Source: Dipteris shenzhenensis (lineage: Eukaryota > Polypodiophyta > Polypodiopsida > Gleicheniales). From it: a stretch of 64,000 bases of DNA. Below the pieces are notes generated by a model. That model had not been told where the DNA came from, searched no databases, and saw nothing but the letters and a program-made list of their open reading frames with translations. The translations under genes and the position numbers were made by a program. The stretch is from assembly GCA_047967505.1 (NCBI GenBank), contig CM106538.1; one strand, given 5' to 3'. This document shows positions 41,949 to 54,600 of this stretch, piece after piece (the stretch's first letter is position 1; the number at the start of each line of letters is the position of its first letter).

Positions 41949-42095
41949 CACAGAGGAGAAGAGGAAGTAGTATGAGTGACAAGGTGAGGCAACTAAGTGT
42001 CACAAAAATACTCGAGGGGCACTTTTTATGAAAAAGTGTAAGCAGAGCACTCGGAGGAGGGCAACAGTGGGGGGAAAAATTTTGGGAGGTTTTTT

Positions 42096-42117
42096 GGGGG
42101 GGGGGGGGGGGGGGGGG
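42096..42117. repeat. 22-bp poly-G tract
   Basis: An uninterrupted run of 22 G lies about 350 bp upstream of the alpha-mannosidase start codon. It is likely polymorphic and error-prone in sequencing. Confidence 0.9.
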
Positions 42118-42307
42118 CCTAGTAAGAGGTTTGGGGAGGGGGTGGGCCTAGTAAGTGGTAAAAGAAAGGAAAAAGAGGGTGGTAAAAAGCACGATGACGC
42201 AGGTGATAAGAAAACATTGTGTTTTTTTTGGGTTGCATGGCTCCGGAGGTCTCGAGCTCAAGATCAAAATCAAAGGAAAATTGTCCATACAAAGCTGCAA
42301 CAACCCA

Positions 42308-42387
42308 TCTCCATCTTCATCTTCATCTTCATCTTCATCTTCGTCTTCATCTCCTGCAACAACAACAACAACAACAACAACAACAGA
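42308..42387. repeat. (CATCTT)n and (CAA)n microsatellites in the 5' leader
   Basis: About seven CATCTT units (one CGTCTT variant) are followed by about ten CAA units, ending 76 bp before the start codon. In one frame they code a His-Leu run and a Gln run within an upstream frame (42219-42602) that overlaps the main start. Confidence 0.9.
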
Positions 42388-42462
42388 AAGCTCTGTTTGC
42401 CTGGCTATGGCGACCTCCCCATCTCTCTGATCTCTCCTTCCCGTCTCTTCTCCTACTCCTCC

Positions 42463-42696
42463 ATGGCTCCCCTGCACCTTCTCCTCCTCTCCACCTTCTC
42501 CTTCTTCCTCCTCTCCTCCCTCCTCGACCTTGCTTCCTCCTCCTTCTCTTCTTTCCCTCTTCCCATCATCTACAACACCTCCTCCCGCCCTCTCCCTCAT
42601 AAACTCAACGTCCACCTCGTCCCTCACTCCCATGACGACGTCGGTTGGCTCAAAACCATCGACCAGTACTACGTCGGCTCCAACAATTCCATCCAG
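42463..42696 (+). CDS. Alpha-mannosidase exon 1 (residues 1-78)
   Basis: Hydrophobic signal peptide ([20 protein letters not shown]), then [17 protein letters not shown] and the zinc motif HSHDDVGW. It ends SNNSIQ before donor GTTTCC (42697). The donor consensus is weak, but the phase is right. Confidence 0.92.
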
Positions 42697-45600
42697 GTTT
42701 CCGCATTGCTCCCTCGACCCGCCTAGTGCTACCTCCTGTCGCACAATGGCTGAGTTTTTTTTAACCTCCAGCTCGACTTGTGCAAGCTCCTCTATTCTTC
42801 TGCAGCACCAGATCATCATCCTCAGGATAGTGACCAAACACCGTCGAATTTCGAGGTGCAAAGATGAATCTCTGTTTGGAAAGGGAAGCAGAGATCATTC
42901 CTTCCCTTAGCCAAGACTAGAAATGCTGAGGAGAGCTTTGCTTCACTATCGGCTCCCAACTTACGAAGTTATAGTGCGGAACGCCGGAATTGCTTTGCTT
43001 TATCCGATCACAGAGTTCACTTGTTGTCAATATGCCGTGTACGTTCCTGATGACTTTGCGACTGTGCCAACGGTTTTCCATAATCTCCGACGCCTGTCTC
43101 TCGCCGTCACCTCTGCATTTGCTGAGGCTTGCCGTAGGACGATGCAACACTGCAGCGTTCCTTCTACGTGACTGCAGGACTCGTTTGCCTCCTCGCGCTT
43201 TCGCAGTTCCACTTGCCCGACCGATCGTACCAGAGGCGTAGGCAGATCCTTGCTATCCACAAAGTCTTGACTTTACAGTTTACATTATATCTATGTATAT
43301 ATATCTCTGCGCTGCACTGTAATGGAAGTTGCTACAAGCTTCTACTTTCCCTGTTCGCAGTTAAATCGCCTTTTTGGGATGGCAGAGATTCCTAACAAAG
43401 CGCATGAATTTTTCTAAAACGTACGTGTTACAGCTTAAATATGTGTTGAATATAACTGCCTAACAATTCCACTGGTTTTGTGAACCAGAATGCAGCTGTG
43501 AACTTGATATTGGACACTGTGATTGCCGCACTTCAGGAAGATGCGAACCGGAAGTTTATATATGTCGAACAGGTACTCTTCAAAGGCTTTTTTCATATCA
43601 GCATTCACCTCCTCAGAAGTTCCACAATAAAGTTAGAATGGGACCTATACGCGGCAACTTCCTTGCTTTGCCGATCGCAAAAGAACTCAGGATCGCAAAA
43701 TCATACCCTGCGCACAAAGCACATTTGGAAAATTCGTCCCTTAAAAAGCGTAACTATGCTTGATTCCACACGATGGTACTGCATTTGTTTGCTCTTCATT
43801 TTCTTCCTTTAAAAATGTGTTCTGTACCTATCACTGGGATTTTTCCCGCAGTCACCATGCCGTTTCTACTGAGGGCATAGTGAGGACTGAATGCCAGGTC
43901 GAAAAGTACAAATTATCGTTTGAATAGATAGACAATCATTTCGTTTCATTCTTCGTGTTCTTGCTTGTTGACTTTGAATATACTAATGCTACGTGAAAAA
44001 ACATTTATTGTGGGGTGATAGGCAAGATGGCGAATCACTCAGTTTTTGTCTCCTGTCCGGTGGTATTACTTTTACAAGTGATCCCACCCACCTTTCAACA
44101 TATTTTGTCGATCACAGTGGAAATTTGTGGGGAGACATTACTGTCTGAATACTAGAGCTATGGGTGTTGACTGTTATGTCTTTGTTCAAGTCTCTACTGT
44201 CCATCTAGCAAGTCTATTGTACCTTTGAATCAGTGTCTCTCTCATTTTGGCTTCTAGAGTAGGGAGAGAGTTGTTCAAAATCTCTGCTCAATGAACGCTT
44301 CATCTCCATCTTATAAGTCTCTCGTACCTTTAGTCAGTGTCTATCTCATACTGGCTTCACAAGTCTCTTGTATTGGCTTGTATACACTCTCATTTGGACA
44401 TGGCAAGTCTCCTCATAGCTTAGAATGGACTTGCGATGCATTGCATAGGGATGCACCTTGTGGAAGTGGAACCAGGCCAGTGGTAGTACTTTCACAAGCA
44501 ATCCAACGCACAAACGAGTACGAAGTTGTAAAAGAAGGTATACATGATTCCGGTTGAAGAAATGTGGCATTCACAAAGGTCATGTCAAAATAATTGCTTA
44601 AGGAGTTACCACATCATACAGAAACTGATTACGAGAACGACTTTATTCCCAAGATACAGTGATGAATAGACCAGCCTATCGGACAACTCCCTTTGAGCAT
44701 GCTGAAATTAGAAGGCAAGTCTAAGTAATGTTGGAAATCGGATAAAGGGACATTGTTTTTCCATGTTCATGTCTCATGCAACTTACCCCAAAGGGCAATA
44801 CATGGAGGATGAATGTGGATGTAAGCACGTTACAATCAAATGTACGTATTGTTAGAAAATAGAGATGGAGGTTGCTTGCTGTAGCCAAACACTACAAATC
44901 ACACAATGCTGAATCAAATCTCCTCCACTTCATAGTGCACGCATGTACTCAGCTCAGAGACCGTGGAATGAGCATGGACGGATGCACTCGGAGCCAAGAG
45001 ATCCTTGAGATGACCACGGACTTCTACCTTCCAATCAGAGATGGAGACCCCCTCGGTCCTCTTAGCAGTCTAGGACAAGGTTCCATTAGTGGTCCTGATG
45101 AGCATGAGCAGACAGCTAAAGACACCGTTCATGGATGAGGAGCTATGGGAGGCCCTCAAGGCCCTCCTTACCCAGAATGGGGAGGATGGTCTGACTCCTG
45201 TCTTCTTTCGAAGGTTTTGGGAGGTCATTGCTATCCCGTTGAGGCAAGCTTGTTAGGAGCTCTTCGACTTCGGCTCACTCCCTCATTCTTTGAGCCGGGG
45301 TTTGATTTGCTTGATCCCGAAGGGAGGAGACAGGACCGATATTCGTGTGGAGGACAATCACCCTCTTAACACTGAATACATGATCTTGGCGAAGGTCTTG
45401 ACCTTGCAGTTGCACCCTCATCTCTCTGACATCATCCACAATACGCAGACAGGCTTTGTCCAGGAACGAAGCATCCTAGACAACAATTTTTACCTTTTGG
45501 GAGGCCATAGATTACCCCTAGCTACCCTTCTCTTGGATTTTGAGAAGGCTTATGATAGGGTGGAGTGGTCCTTTCTAGAAGGCACTATGCGCCGGTTGGG

Positions 45601-48600
45601 CTTCACAGACCGGTGGATCTGAGGGAATTCAGCACTTTACGCAGGGAGCTCTAGCTAGATGGTCATTGGCAGCCATATTGGCGAGGCTTTCTCTCTTTCC
45701 CGATCAGTACGGCAGGGCTGCCCCCTTCCTCTTCCTCTTTGTAGCCGAGGCGCTTGGCTATTTCCTATGATCCCATGCTGCAAGATTGATAGGGATGAGA
45801 CTTCCGATCTCACAAAAGGAGGAGCTATTGAACTTAGAGTTTGCAGATGACATGGCGCTGTACGTGGAGGGGTCAACATCGAGCCTAGAGGCAGTCAAAG
45901 GAGCTTTGTCAATCTATCGTGAGGCCTTTGGGGCTCAAATTAATTGGACCAAGTCGGTTGGCTTCTTCATAGGGATGGAGGAGGTCTAGGAGGTTCGAGA
46001 CTGGGGTGCAGCCTTTGGTTTTTAGTGGCTCTTGCGGGGGTGGACATTGAGATACTTGGGTTGTCAGGTGGGGATCGACATCACATCGGAGCATCAGATT
46101 GCCCCGGTTTTCAACAGTGCAGCGGAGGCTTCTATATTATAGCTCGAATAAACTCTCTCTAGCAGGGAGGGCTCTTGTAGCCAACCAGGCTCTCTTAGCT
46201 ATGGCTTGGTACATTGCTTCCTGCTGGTGGTTTCACAAGAGCTGCATGGGATAGCTCAGGTGCCTACTGCGCAATTTACTCTGGGCCGGCTCAAACGGCA
46301 CAAGGAACACTAGGGCCAAGGTCGCTTGGAAGATAGTCATTATGCTGCAGGCTAGAGATGGTTTGGACATCATCGATCTAGAGATGAAGAGCAGAGCCCT
46401 CTTGGGCAAACTAGTGGTTCTTAGCCTTTTTCCAAGTACAGAGCCTTGGAAGCTTCTCCTACAGAGGGGACTTCTTTTGAATACACCACCCACAGGTGGC
46501 CAGTGGCAGCATTGCCCTCGGTTGCTCTTTTCGGAGGCCCCTTTGGCAGGGAGGGGATCCCCACTGATGCGGAGCCTTTTTCGGGTCTGGAAGAGGCTGG
46601 CAAGAGGACTCATACGGACTCCACCCAGGTGCTGAGAGGAGTGTAACGAGCTGGGATCTCAAGATGCAAGCTGGCCTCCGCCTGGCTTGAGGTTTTTATT
46701 CCCGGGGGCGGCGCCTTCGTGACAGCCTACTTGTATGGTTTGTTTCCAAGCATCAATAGAAAGGTCCTTTTTCTGGAAAAAAAACATTGTCTGTGTCGTA
46801 CACCAACTAGGACACGATGACCAGTCATTGTCCCCTTCTAGAGTGTGCTAAGTTGGATGAAACCAACCTTGGCATCTGGAAATTCAAGCTTGAGAATATT
46901 CTCAAAACCGAAAGATATGGGTATCATTGATGGGGCTTGTTGATATTGCAATAATTCTTTCTATCTTAAATGGTGTGTTGCCTTATCAGCTAGATTTAGA
47001 TGCTTGTTTGGGAGAGACAAAAATGAAATCATTTAGACTTCACAAGCAGTTGTAGCTTGAATGAAGAGATTTGGACTACTTTTTGATTAGTCTTCTCCTT
47101 TAGTGCTAGCTTTCGTCATGGCTGAGTTTGCCCTTCACCTTCGGAGTGCTAACAGAAACTGAATACGAAGACTTTGTATAAATGGATGCTCAAGTGTGTG
47201 TGGGTGTGTGGATTTGTATGTGTGAGAGCATGTTTTTATACTATGGTCTACACCCACTGTTGGGCACTGACGACGTCAGTGGGGATGTCATAGTAGCTAG
47301 TCCCTGCTATGCACGATGGAGTTTATGGTTTTCAATCTTATGAGTGACTATCGTGAGATTGAAAATGCACTATGTTGTGTTTTTAGAGGATGAGTTTGGG
47401 AATGTTCCTGGATTCATCTAGGTATATATCATTGATGGGACTGAAAATGTCCAAGAGAGAATTTCGGGAGTTGCGATGAGAAGAGCCAATAGGCTCATAT
47501 TCTCATAAATCTAAGCATCAAGTTAAATATCATTCCTCCTATCAAAAACCTGAATCTTGAAAGACTTTGCAAGCCACCTATCAAGATGGTAATACTCTAA
47601 AAGCCGTAGTCATATAAGGTCAGTTGATTAGGCTTAGAGTGCGAGAGGGTAATTAAGTGAATGACCATTTGAATCAGCTCAAAGACCTGATTGATCAACT
47701 AGCAATGCACGGGGGCATGGATAGCAGCAGATCACCCCTATGCTAGAGGGTATGAGGCACAAGATTTTGTACTAGAGCTTGGTTAGACTCTCTCTAGCAT
47801 GCAGGGCCCTCATGGCCAATCAGGTCCTTTTAGTGACAACTTGCTACATAGCCTCCTATTGGTGTTTCCATAGAGGTTGCATGGGTCAGCACAAGTACCT
47901 CGTCTTATGGGCAGGTTTGGATGGTATGAGAAACACTAGAGCAAAGGTTGCTTGGTAGATGGTGATCTTGCCCAAGGCATAGGAAGGACTTGGCATTATT
48001 GAACCTGAGATGTAGAGAAGAGCCCTTTTGGCAAGTTAGTGGTACGAGGTCTCACCCCAAGCTCTGATCCGTGGTGGAAGCTCTTGCTTCAGCCAGGGCT
48101 TCTTAGGAACACACCCCATATAGGAGGATAGTGGTAGTAGTCCCACAAGTGGATTTTTTAGAGGCCCCCCTTACAGAGAAGGGTTCCCATCTTGATGAGG
48201 AGCCTTCACAAGGTTTGGCAATGTTCGTCTGGTGGGCACATTCAAGCTAGTCCCATGTGCTTGGAGGAGTTCGAGAGGTAGTCACTCATTCAGCATCCGG
48301 AGATTTGGGACCAAGAGAAACTCATGCTTGGGCAGCAGACACACATCGGCTGGGCACATTGGGACAGTGGTCCGGCTAGGTCTTTTGGGACTTAGAACGC
48401 CTTCTTGAAGAGGCAGAGTCACAAGGGCAGGCGGGGGGCAGGCACCTGGATGGCGGAGATCGATGCGAGTGATCCTTGAGGCATGGTGGAAAGGATTGAG
48501 CAATGCATTAGGCCTAGATCACTGGTACGGACAGTTTTTGAGTACTGGGGTGTCTCTCAAGTACAGTTTTTATGGCAGTCCCTTGGCTCTTACCAATGCA

Positions 48601-51600
48601 TATTTTACAAAGTGAGGCTTGGGGGGCTTCTCCAGCCCGAGACTATGAGGGACCTTGAGGTTGATGAGGTTTTGGATTCGCTTGAGTGGCAGAGAGTCAG
48701 GGTAGTAGGCTGCTTGGGCAAGGACTGGACCGTTGACCCAGTACTAGTCTTTAGCCTGACTAGAGGGAGCAACCCTGGTGACCGTCTTGGGCTCCTTGCC
48801 CTATCCTTCCTTGCCTACTTCTTCATCTCCTTGCCTAGGGCCTTTGCATGCATCCTTGTGATGAGCTTCAAGGGCACTTCTGCTACTTGCCCTTGTTTGA
48901 TGCTTAGCAAATTGATGCTAGTGCTCTTGAGCAGGCTGGTCAGAGTCGCTGGCCTCCTCAGGGGACAATCTTTAAATAAATGCTCCACTCCACATCCAAC
49001 GCATAGGGTTGTGGGCCCGGTTTAAGGGGGTACTATTGGGGTGAGATCCATGTAATGACAATCCTTTAAGAGTGCGGCCCTTGGCATTTAAAGCATGATA
49101 CAGGAGGGTTCTATGTGCCCTTATATGGGCATTCTCTTGCCCTATGTGGACCTTGACATGTATAGCATTGGATCGGGGGCCTCTGTGCTGCCAAGGAATT
49201 CATGTCTCTTTCCCTCGAGGGGATGGCCTCTTCAGGAAATTTAGTAGGACCCGCCAGAGTGGTTTTGACCTATTCGGGTAGGGTGCTTGGATAGAGTGGA
49301 GGAGGTGACCTTTTTCTCTTACACGACTCGTATAGGGAAATGGCTTCAGCTCAAGGCAACATCCTAGTCTTCCTTGAGAGAATGTCCCTGGTTGGGGCAG
49401 CAGGTTCCCATAGAAGTTATCTCCCATTTTTCAGAACATCTTCGGACTAGCCGTGGCCTCGAAAGATATCCTATCTCTTCTAGATGGTGGTGCATGGAGG
49501 CTTCCCCATTGCCCTTGGTTGGAGCAGATGTGGGTAGATGCCATTGGTGCATAGATAGATACTTGGAGAAGATCTCGCATTGGGGAGCACATAGGATTTG
49601 GATGGGAGCCCTTCGGATTGTGGCCAGCATGCAAAGGATGTAGTGAGCTTCACGTGGGAGGTGGCTCCGTAGCTAATGGAGGGAGGTCATGCCGTCTCTA
49701 TTAACCTTGCTCTCCAACCTACAAGATCCAAGGCCAAGGAGTTTTCAGGATAGAGGCACATGATGCCATGCTCCTTCCCGCATGGCCCTTTCCTGTCGCC
49801 AGAGAAAAGTGTTTGGGAGACGGTGTCCAGCATCACTGCTTGGAACATCTAGGTTGCCCATTGTAGTTTTGTGATGGGAGGCCATCAGGTTCTCTAGTAG
49901 CCACCATGGTCGCCATCTGGCAGGATATTATCTACACTTTGCACGTCGTATGGGAACGGGAGGCTTCAAGTTCAGATTGCACCCTTGATGGACCGATAGC
50001 GCTCTATTGCTGACCTCATGCCTCCATTGCCTCATCCATCCTGATTTTCCGCTGCTGATGATGAGGATGATGATGATGTTGATGATGACGATGATGCTGA
50101 GATTGATATATAGTCGGCTATCGACATGACTATGTTGTACTTAGGACTTGGTACTGCCATTTTGCGTTTTTTGCATTCTGCATTGGTGTGGATGCTCGTT
50201 TAGTAGCTCCACTACCACAGCTCATTGTATCAGGTTTTTCACAGTCTCATAGACCCATTGGTCTTCCGAAGACTTTAGTAAACTTTCTTTCTTGCCAGGA
50301 TCAAGCAAGAGAAGTATTCCAGCTGATGGGTGTGAAGTCTAATCCATTATTCATCGAGGGGAGTTTTGGAAAGAGTGATGAATTATGGAGCTAGTTCACT
50401 AAATTACCCTAGGGGTTAGGATTAATTAAAGGTAAAAAAGAGTGGTAGGTAGAACTTAAGTCCTAGGTTAAGACTTCCATGATGTTATGTCACGGACAAG
50501 GGTTAGAGATTTTTCAGGGGCCACATGATCTGGTGAGTCCTCTGCATATATCCATCAAGGATGAAGGGTATAAGTGCCGCATGGTACCAATCGATTGGTG
50601 TATTGTATGTGGCCTTGCTACATGTCACACATACGATACACCAATCCATTGGTGTATCGTATGTGGCCTTGCTACATGTCACACAAGCATGCACTCAGCA
50701 TGTCACTCACTCTAGGGCAGCCAATCAGATGTAGGTTCTGCATCTATGGCATGTGCTTGATGCATATTGATTGGGCACATTGTGTCAGTGTACCACATAG
50801 GGTGGGCCTGAAACCCTGGCTTCTGTGAGAAGCCCACCGGGAAGCTTCTCCCTTTTACCTCCTCAGCTAGGGTTTTCTATATCATTGTGTGTTCGCAGTA
50901 AGTTGTTGCGTATTCAGTTGTATGCTTTCATTCTAGCCATTGTTGGCATTTCCATTGCAGCTATTCACGTATGTGTGTGCATCTATCCTACCTGTGTTTG
51001 TGTGTGGAGGGGACTTCAGGCTAGAAGGCCTGTCCCTTGTTTTCTTTCAGAAATGGAGGATGATATCCCTCCACAAACATCTCAGTACAAATACACCTGT
51101 GTGATCATCTAGCTTGACTACTTGCACATTGTTACGAAGAATCTTGCAAAAACTCCTGCCTTTTCCTCTTGCTTGTGCTTTTCTTTGGCATTCCATTGAT
51201 TATTCCTCACTCATCATTTGGGGGTATATAAATGTAGGCCTTGCCCTTTCTTGCTTGAGTTTTTCTTTGGCATTCCATTGATTATTCCTCACACACATCA
51301 TTTGGGGGTATATAAATGTACGCCTTCCCCTTTCCTTCATGGGTATCCACAGCGATTCCCGAATTGTACCTAGGTAGTGTGACTTGACTGCAATTTGTTG
51401 ATAGAGTCCCCTGTGGGCAGGGCCTCCTTGCGTATTTCCAAGCTCTTGCTATGTTCCTCTTGTTGCTTGTGAGTGGGGTCCTCGGACTCGCCAACATAAA
51501 ATGAACACCCTTGCAAGAGAACCTGGCTACTGCCAAGAATATCGGCCCTTGTTTAAGCATTGAGTAAGGCCCATACAATGGGTCCACCCAACTGTTCTCA

Positions 51601-54600
51601 TTCTTCTTCCTGCTTGTTGGGCTCATATAATAAGCAGCCTTGGCATCATAAATAATTAAAGAATGGGTTCACCCTATCTGTCCTCAATTCTTCTTCCTGC
51701 TTGTTGGGCTCATACAATAAACAGCCTTAGCATCATAAAGCATTAACACAAAAAACCCTGCATTTCTTTTGTGTCTTGATATATCATTGTATATCATTTT
51801 TTTTTTCAAAAAGCTAAGTAGAATCACCATTCTTCAAGTTCAAGCTAACTATTACTTTCTTTCTTGTATTGCGTGTTAGGCATTCTTTCAGCGTTGGTGG
51901 AGAGAACAGACTCCCCGGACCCAAGCGATTGTGAAAAATCTTGTTGATGCAGGCCAGCTTGAGTTTATGTAAGGTTATAATATGGTTTCATCAAAAGCTC
52001 ATGATGTTTTTAATAGTATAATAACTTTCTGATCCATTATGGCAGTGATGTTTTGTGATTTCAGAAATGGTGGCTGGTGTATGCATGATGAGGCTACAAC
52101 GCACTATATAGACATGATAGACCAGACAACTCTTGGGCATAGATACATCAAACAACAGTTTCAAAAAGTTCCGCGAACTGGATGGCAGATAGATCCATTT
52201 GGGCACTCTGCAGTACAAGCATATCTGCTAAGTGCAGAGGTTTGCTTTTGGTCTGTAAAAACTATTTGTATGTGGGTTTATACATTAAAATCAATCTATT
52301 AGCAGAAAAGAATTTGTTGTGTAATTGAAAAGGGGATGATTGAGACAACTGGATTTCCTCTTTCTACTGGATTTTCCTTTTGACCACATGGTTTCATACT
52401 TCGAACTATAGTGTAATACAAAGATCAGCAACTCATTAAAAATCTTGCAACGTTTTTATTGTGGTTGAGATGGTGTATCTCGGAGGTTTCTGTGTCCTAA
52501 TTTTCTAGAAATCAGCAGTATGTTAGAGCAAGAGCGCATTGAGCTTGCTCTGGCGGGTTTTATTCATACTTAATGGAAGTCTATTTTTGCAAATAAAAGG
52601 AACATGCATCAATCAATCAAAACTTACACCAATGCCAATGATCAATCTTCATTTATCAACTATAAAAAGCACACTTTACACTCTATAGGAAAAGTTGGAA
52701 AAGGTCAAAATGTGGGCTCGTAGATCAAATTTTATTATTATAAAAGTCAAGCTATGTTTGCCCTATAGCATACGAGTAGGATATAAACGATTTCAAACAT
52801 GTCTTATCAAACACACCAGAATGTTTGAAACTATGGTTTAGACACACGGGCTTAAGCATTTGTTTTTGCGTACTAAGGTGATCAAGCCTTCACATACGCA
52901 ACATGAAAAGCTGCGTCCCTAGTATACACCGTGGAAATAATTGAAAAACTGATGAAATCTGCATCATCAATCAATAACAGAAGCACAGTAATATAGCTAC
53001 ATGTATAGGCATGTAGGCACGTCTTGAAGTCGATCACACTCTTCATATATCTGTGTGCTTGTGCATACATACACACATACATCTCTTTGAATAACAAACT
53101 CTCTGTTTTCCTGTGGGAAACTTTTGCAGCTTGGATTCGATGCCCTTTATTTTGCAAGGATTGATTATCAGGACAAACTAAAACGTCTAAATGAAAGTAC
53201 ACTCGAGATGATTTGGCAGGGTTCCAAAACCTTTGGCAGCTCTGCGCAGGTAGATCTTATAACTTCAACTGGGTTCCCATGAATAAAAATCTAAATTTGT
53301 ACGATTGGACATATTCTAGTCTTACAAAAGTATAGATAATATATTAGCCTCTGGCTGATTTTTATTGGGTAATGCACACATCATTGAGCTATAATCAGAA
53401 ATCTACATCAAGAGTGTGTAATGTGATTGAATAGAGTTTCTTGTCTACAGATATTTACTGGTGCTTTCTTCGACTTTTATGGCCCACCTTCTGGATTCAA
53501 CTTCGATATTGATTCTACAGATACACCTGTCCAGGTACTTATGTTAGCCAGCATGCTTCTTTGGAGTATCTGATTTCTGAGGGAAACTTTATTCTAACCT
53601 TAATAGTATGTCTGCATGGGGAAAAAAACAGGATGATCCCATCCTGTTTGATTATAATGTTCAGGACAGGGTTGATGCATTTGTAGCCTCTGCACAAACT
53701 CAGGTACGCTTTTGTAGATCGGTTCATACAAGACTTTCTTTTTAGTTTTTTCATATGGCTTCTAATGTTCATATTCATTAACTTATTGTGTCAGGCTATG
53801 TCTATAAGGACAAACCATATCATGTGGAATATGGGAAGTGATTTTAACTATCAAAATGCACATGCTTGGTATAAGCAAATGGACAAGCTCATCAATTGGG
53901 TGAATAAGGCATGTCTTGCCCGTAAACTCAACGACCTTTGAAACCTTTGAATATTTGTCAAAGTTCCTTTGCAAAAATTATAATTCCAATCCTTTATGAA
54001 GCTTTTATTTTCCTTTGGCCTCAAGGTCTGAAGTGCATAGGTAGCCCATCTTAGAGTCATCTTGTGTGAAGTTTGTGTACTCTGAGTCAGGATTAATATC
54101 CCAATTCTAATGTGGGGGCTCCTTGAATAATGGTGTGAAATAACGTGGTGTTGAAAAGGGTTTAAGGCAACAAATAGTTTAGAGAGCTTGTCTTCACTTA
54201 TGGTTTCATTTTGATCATAGTTGTCCATCTATTTGGTCCACGTCCATTATCAAGATGAGACCCCAATCCTTATGCATGGCTTATCCTCTTCGTTGAAGAA
54301 TGATCTGAAATAAGGCGGCCTTAAAGGTTGTAGATGTTGAGGGAAGTTCTAGGGAACTTCAAAGATAAATTCAAAGGCATGTGTTCTACCAACGATCATC
54401 ATTTCCTATTTCATTTTTATCTATTAGTCCACCTCCATTATCTCTCCACGATATGTGAGTAGATAATCTGTACAAAGTTAAGGCAAATTTTGAGATTTTA
54501 GTTTTCAAGCAGCACAAGGATTGCACTCTTTGTTAATCTCTAAAGGTATCACGTCAAATGTAGTTGATTTGGCAAATATTATCATATGACATGAGAAGAT

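Larger units (their letters stand above)
40240..42027. other. Upstream flank of the alpha-mannosidase gene
   Basis: AT-rich, no gene. It contains a 52-bp tandem duplication, a repeated 19-bp word (GAGCCATTTGATGGTGACC at about 41627 and 41747) and a GA microsatellite. No clear TATA box could be assigned. Confidence 0.5.
50111..51879. other. Intron 2, last part
   Basis: No gene. It holds a 55-bp direct repeat with a perfect hairpin (50595-50685) and two tandem duplications (51181 and 51601). A T-rich tract (near 51800) precedes the exon 3 acceptor. Confidence 0.5.

Noticed and set aside
41676-42003. Leu/Ser-rich minus-strand frames
   Set aside because: Entirely produced by the GA microsatellite.
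42148-42861. 237-codon minus-strand frame
   Set aside because: It is antisense to alpha-mannosidase exon 1 and its repeats. The Glu/Asp and Val runs come from the microsatellites.
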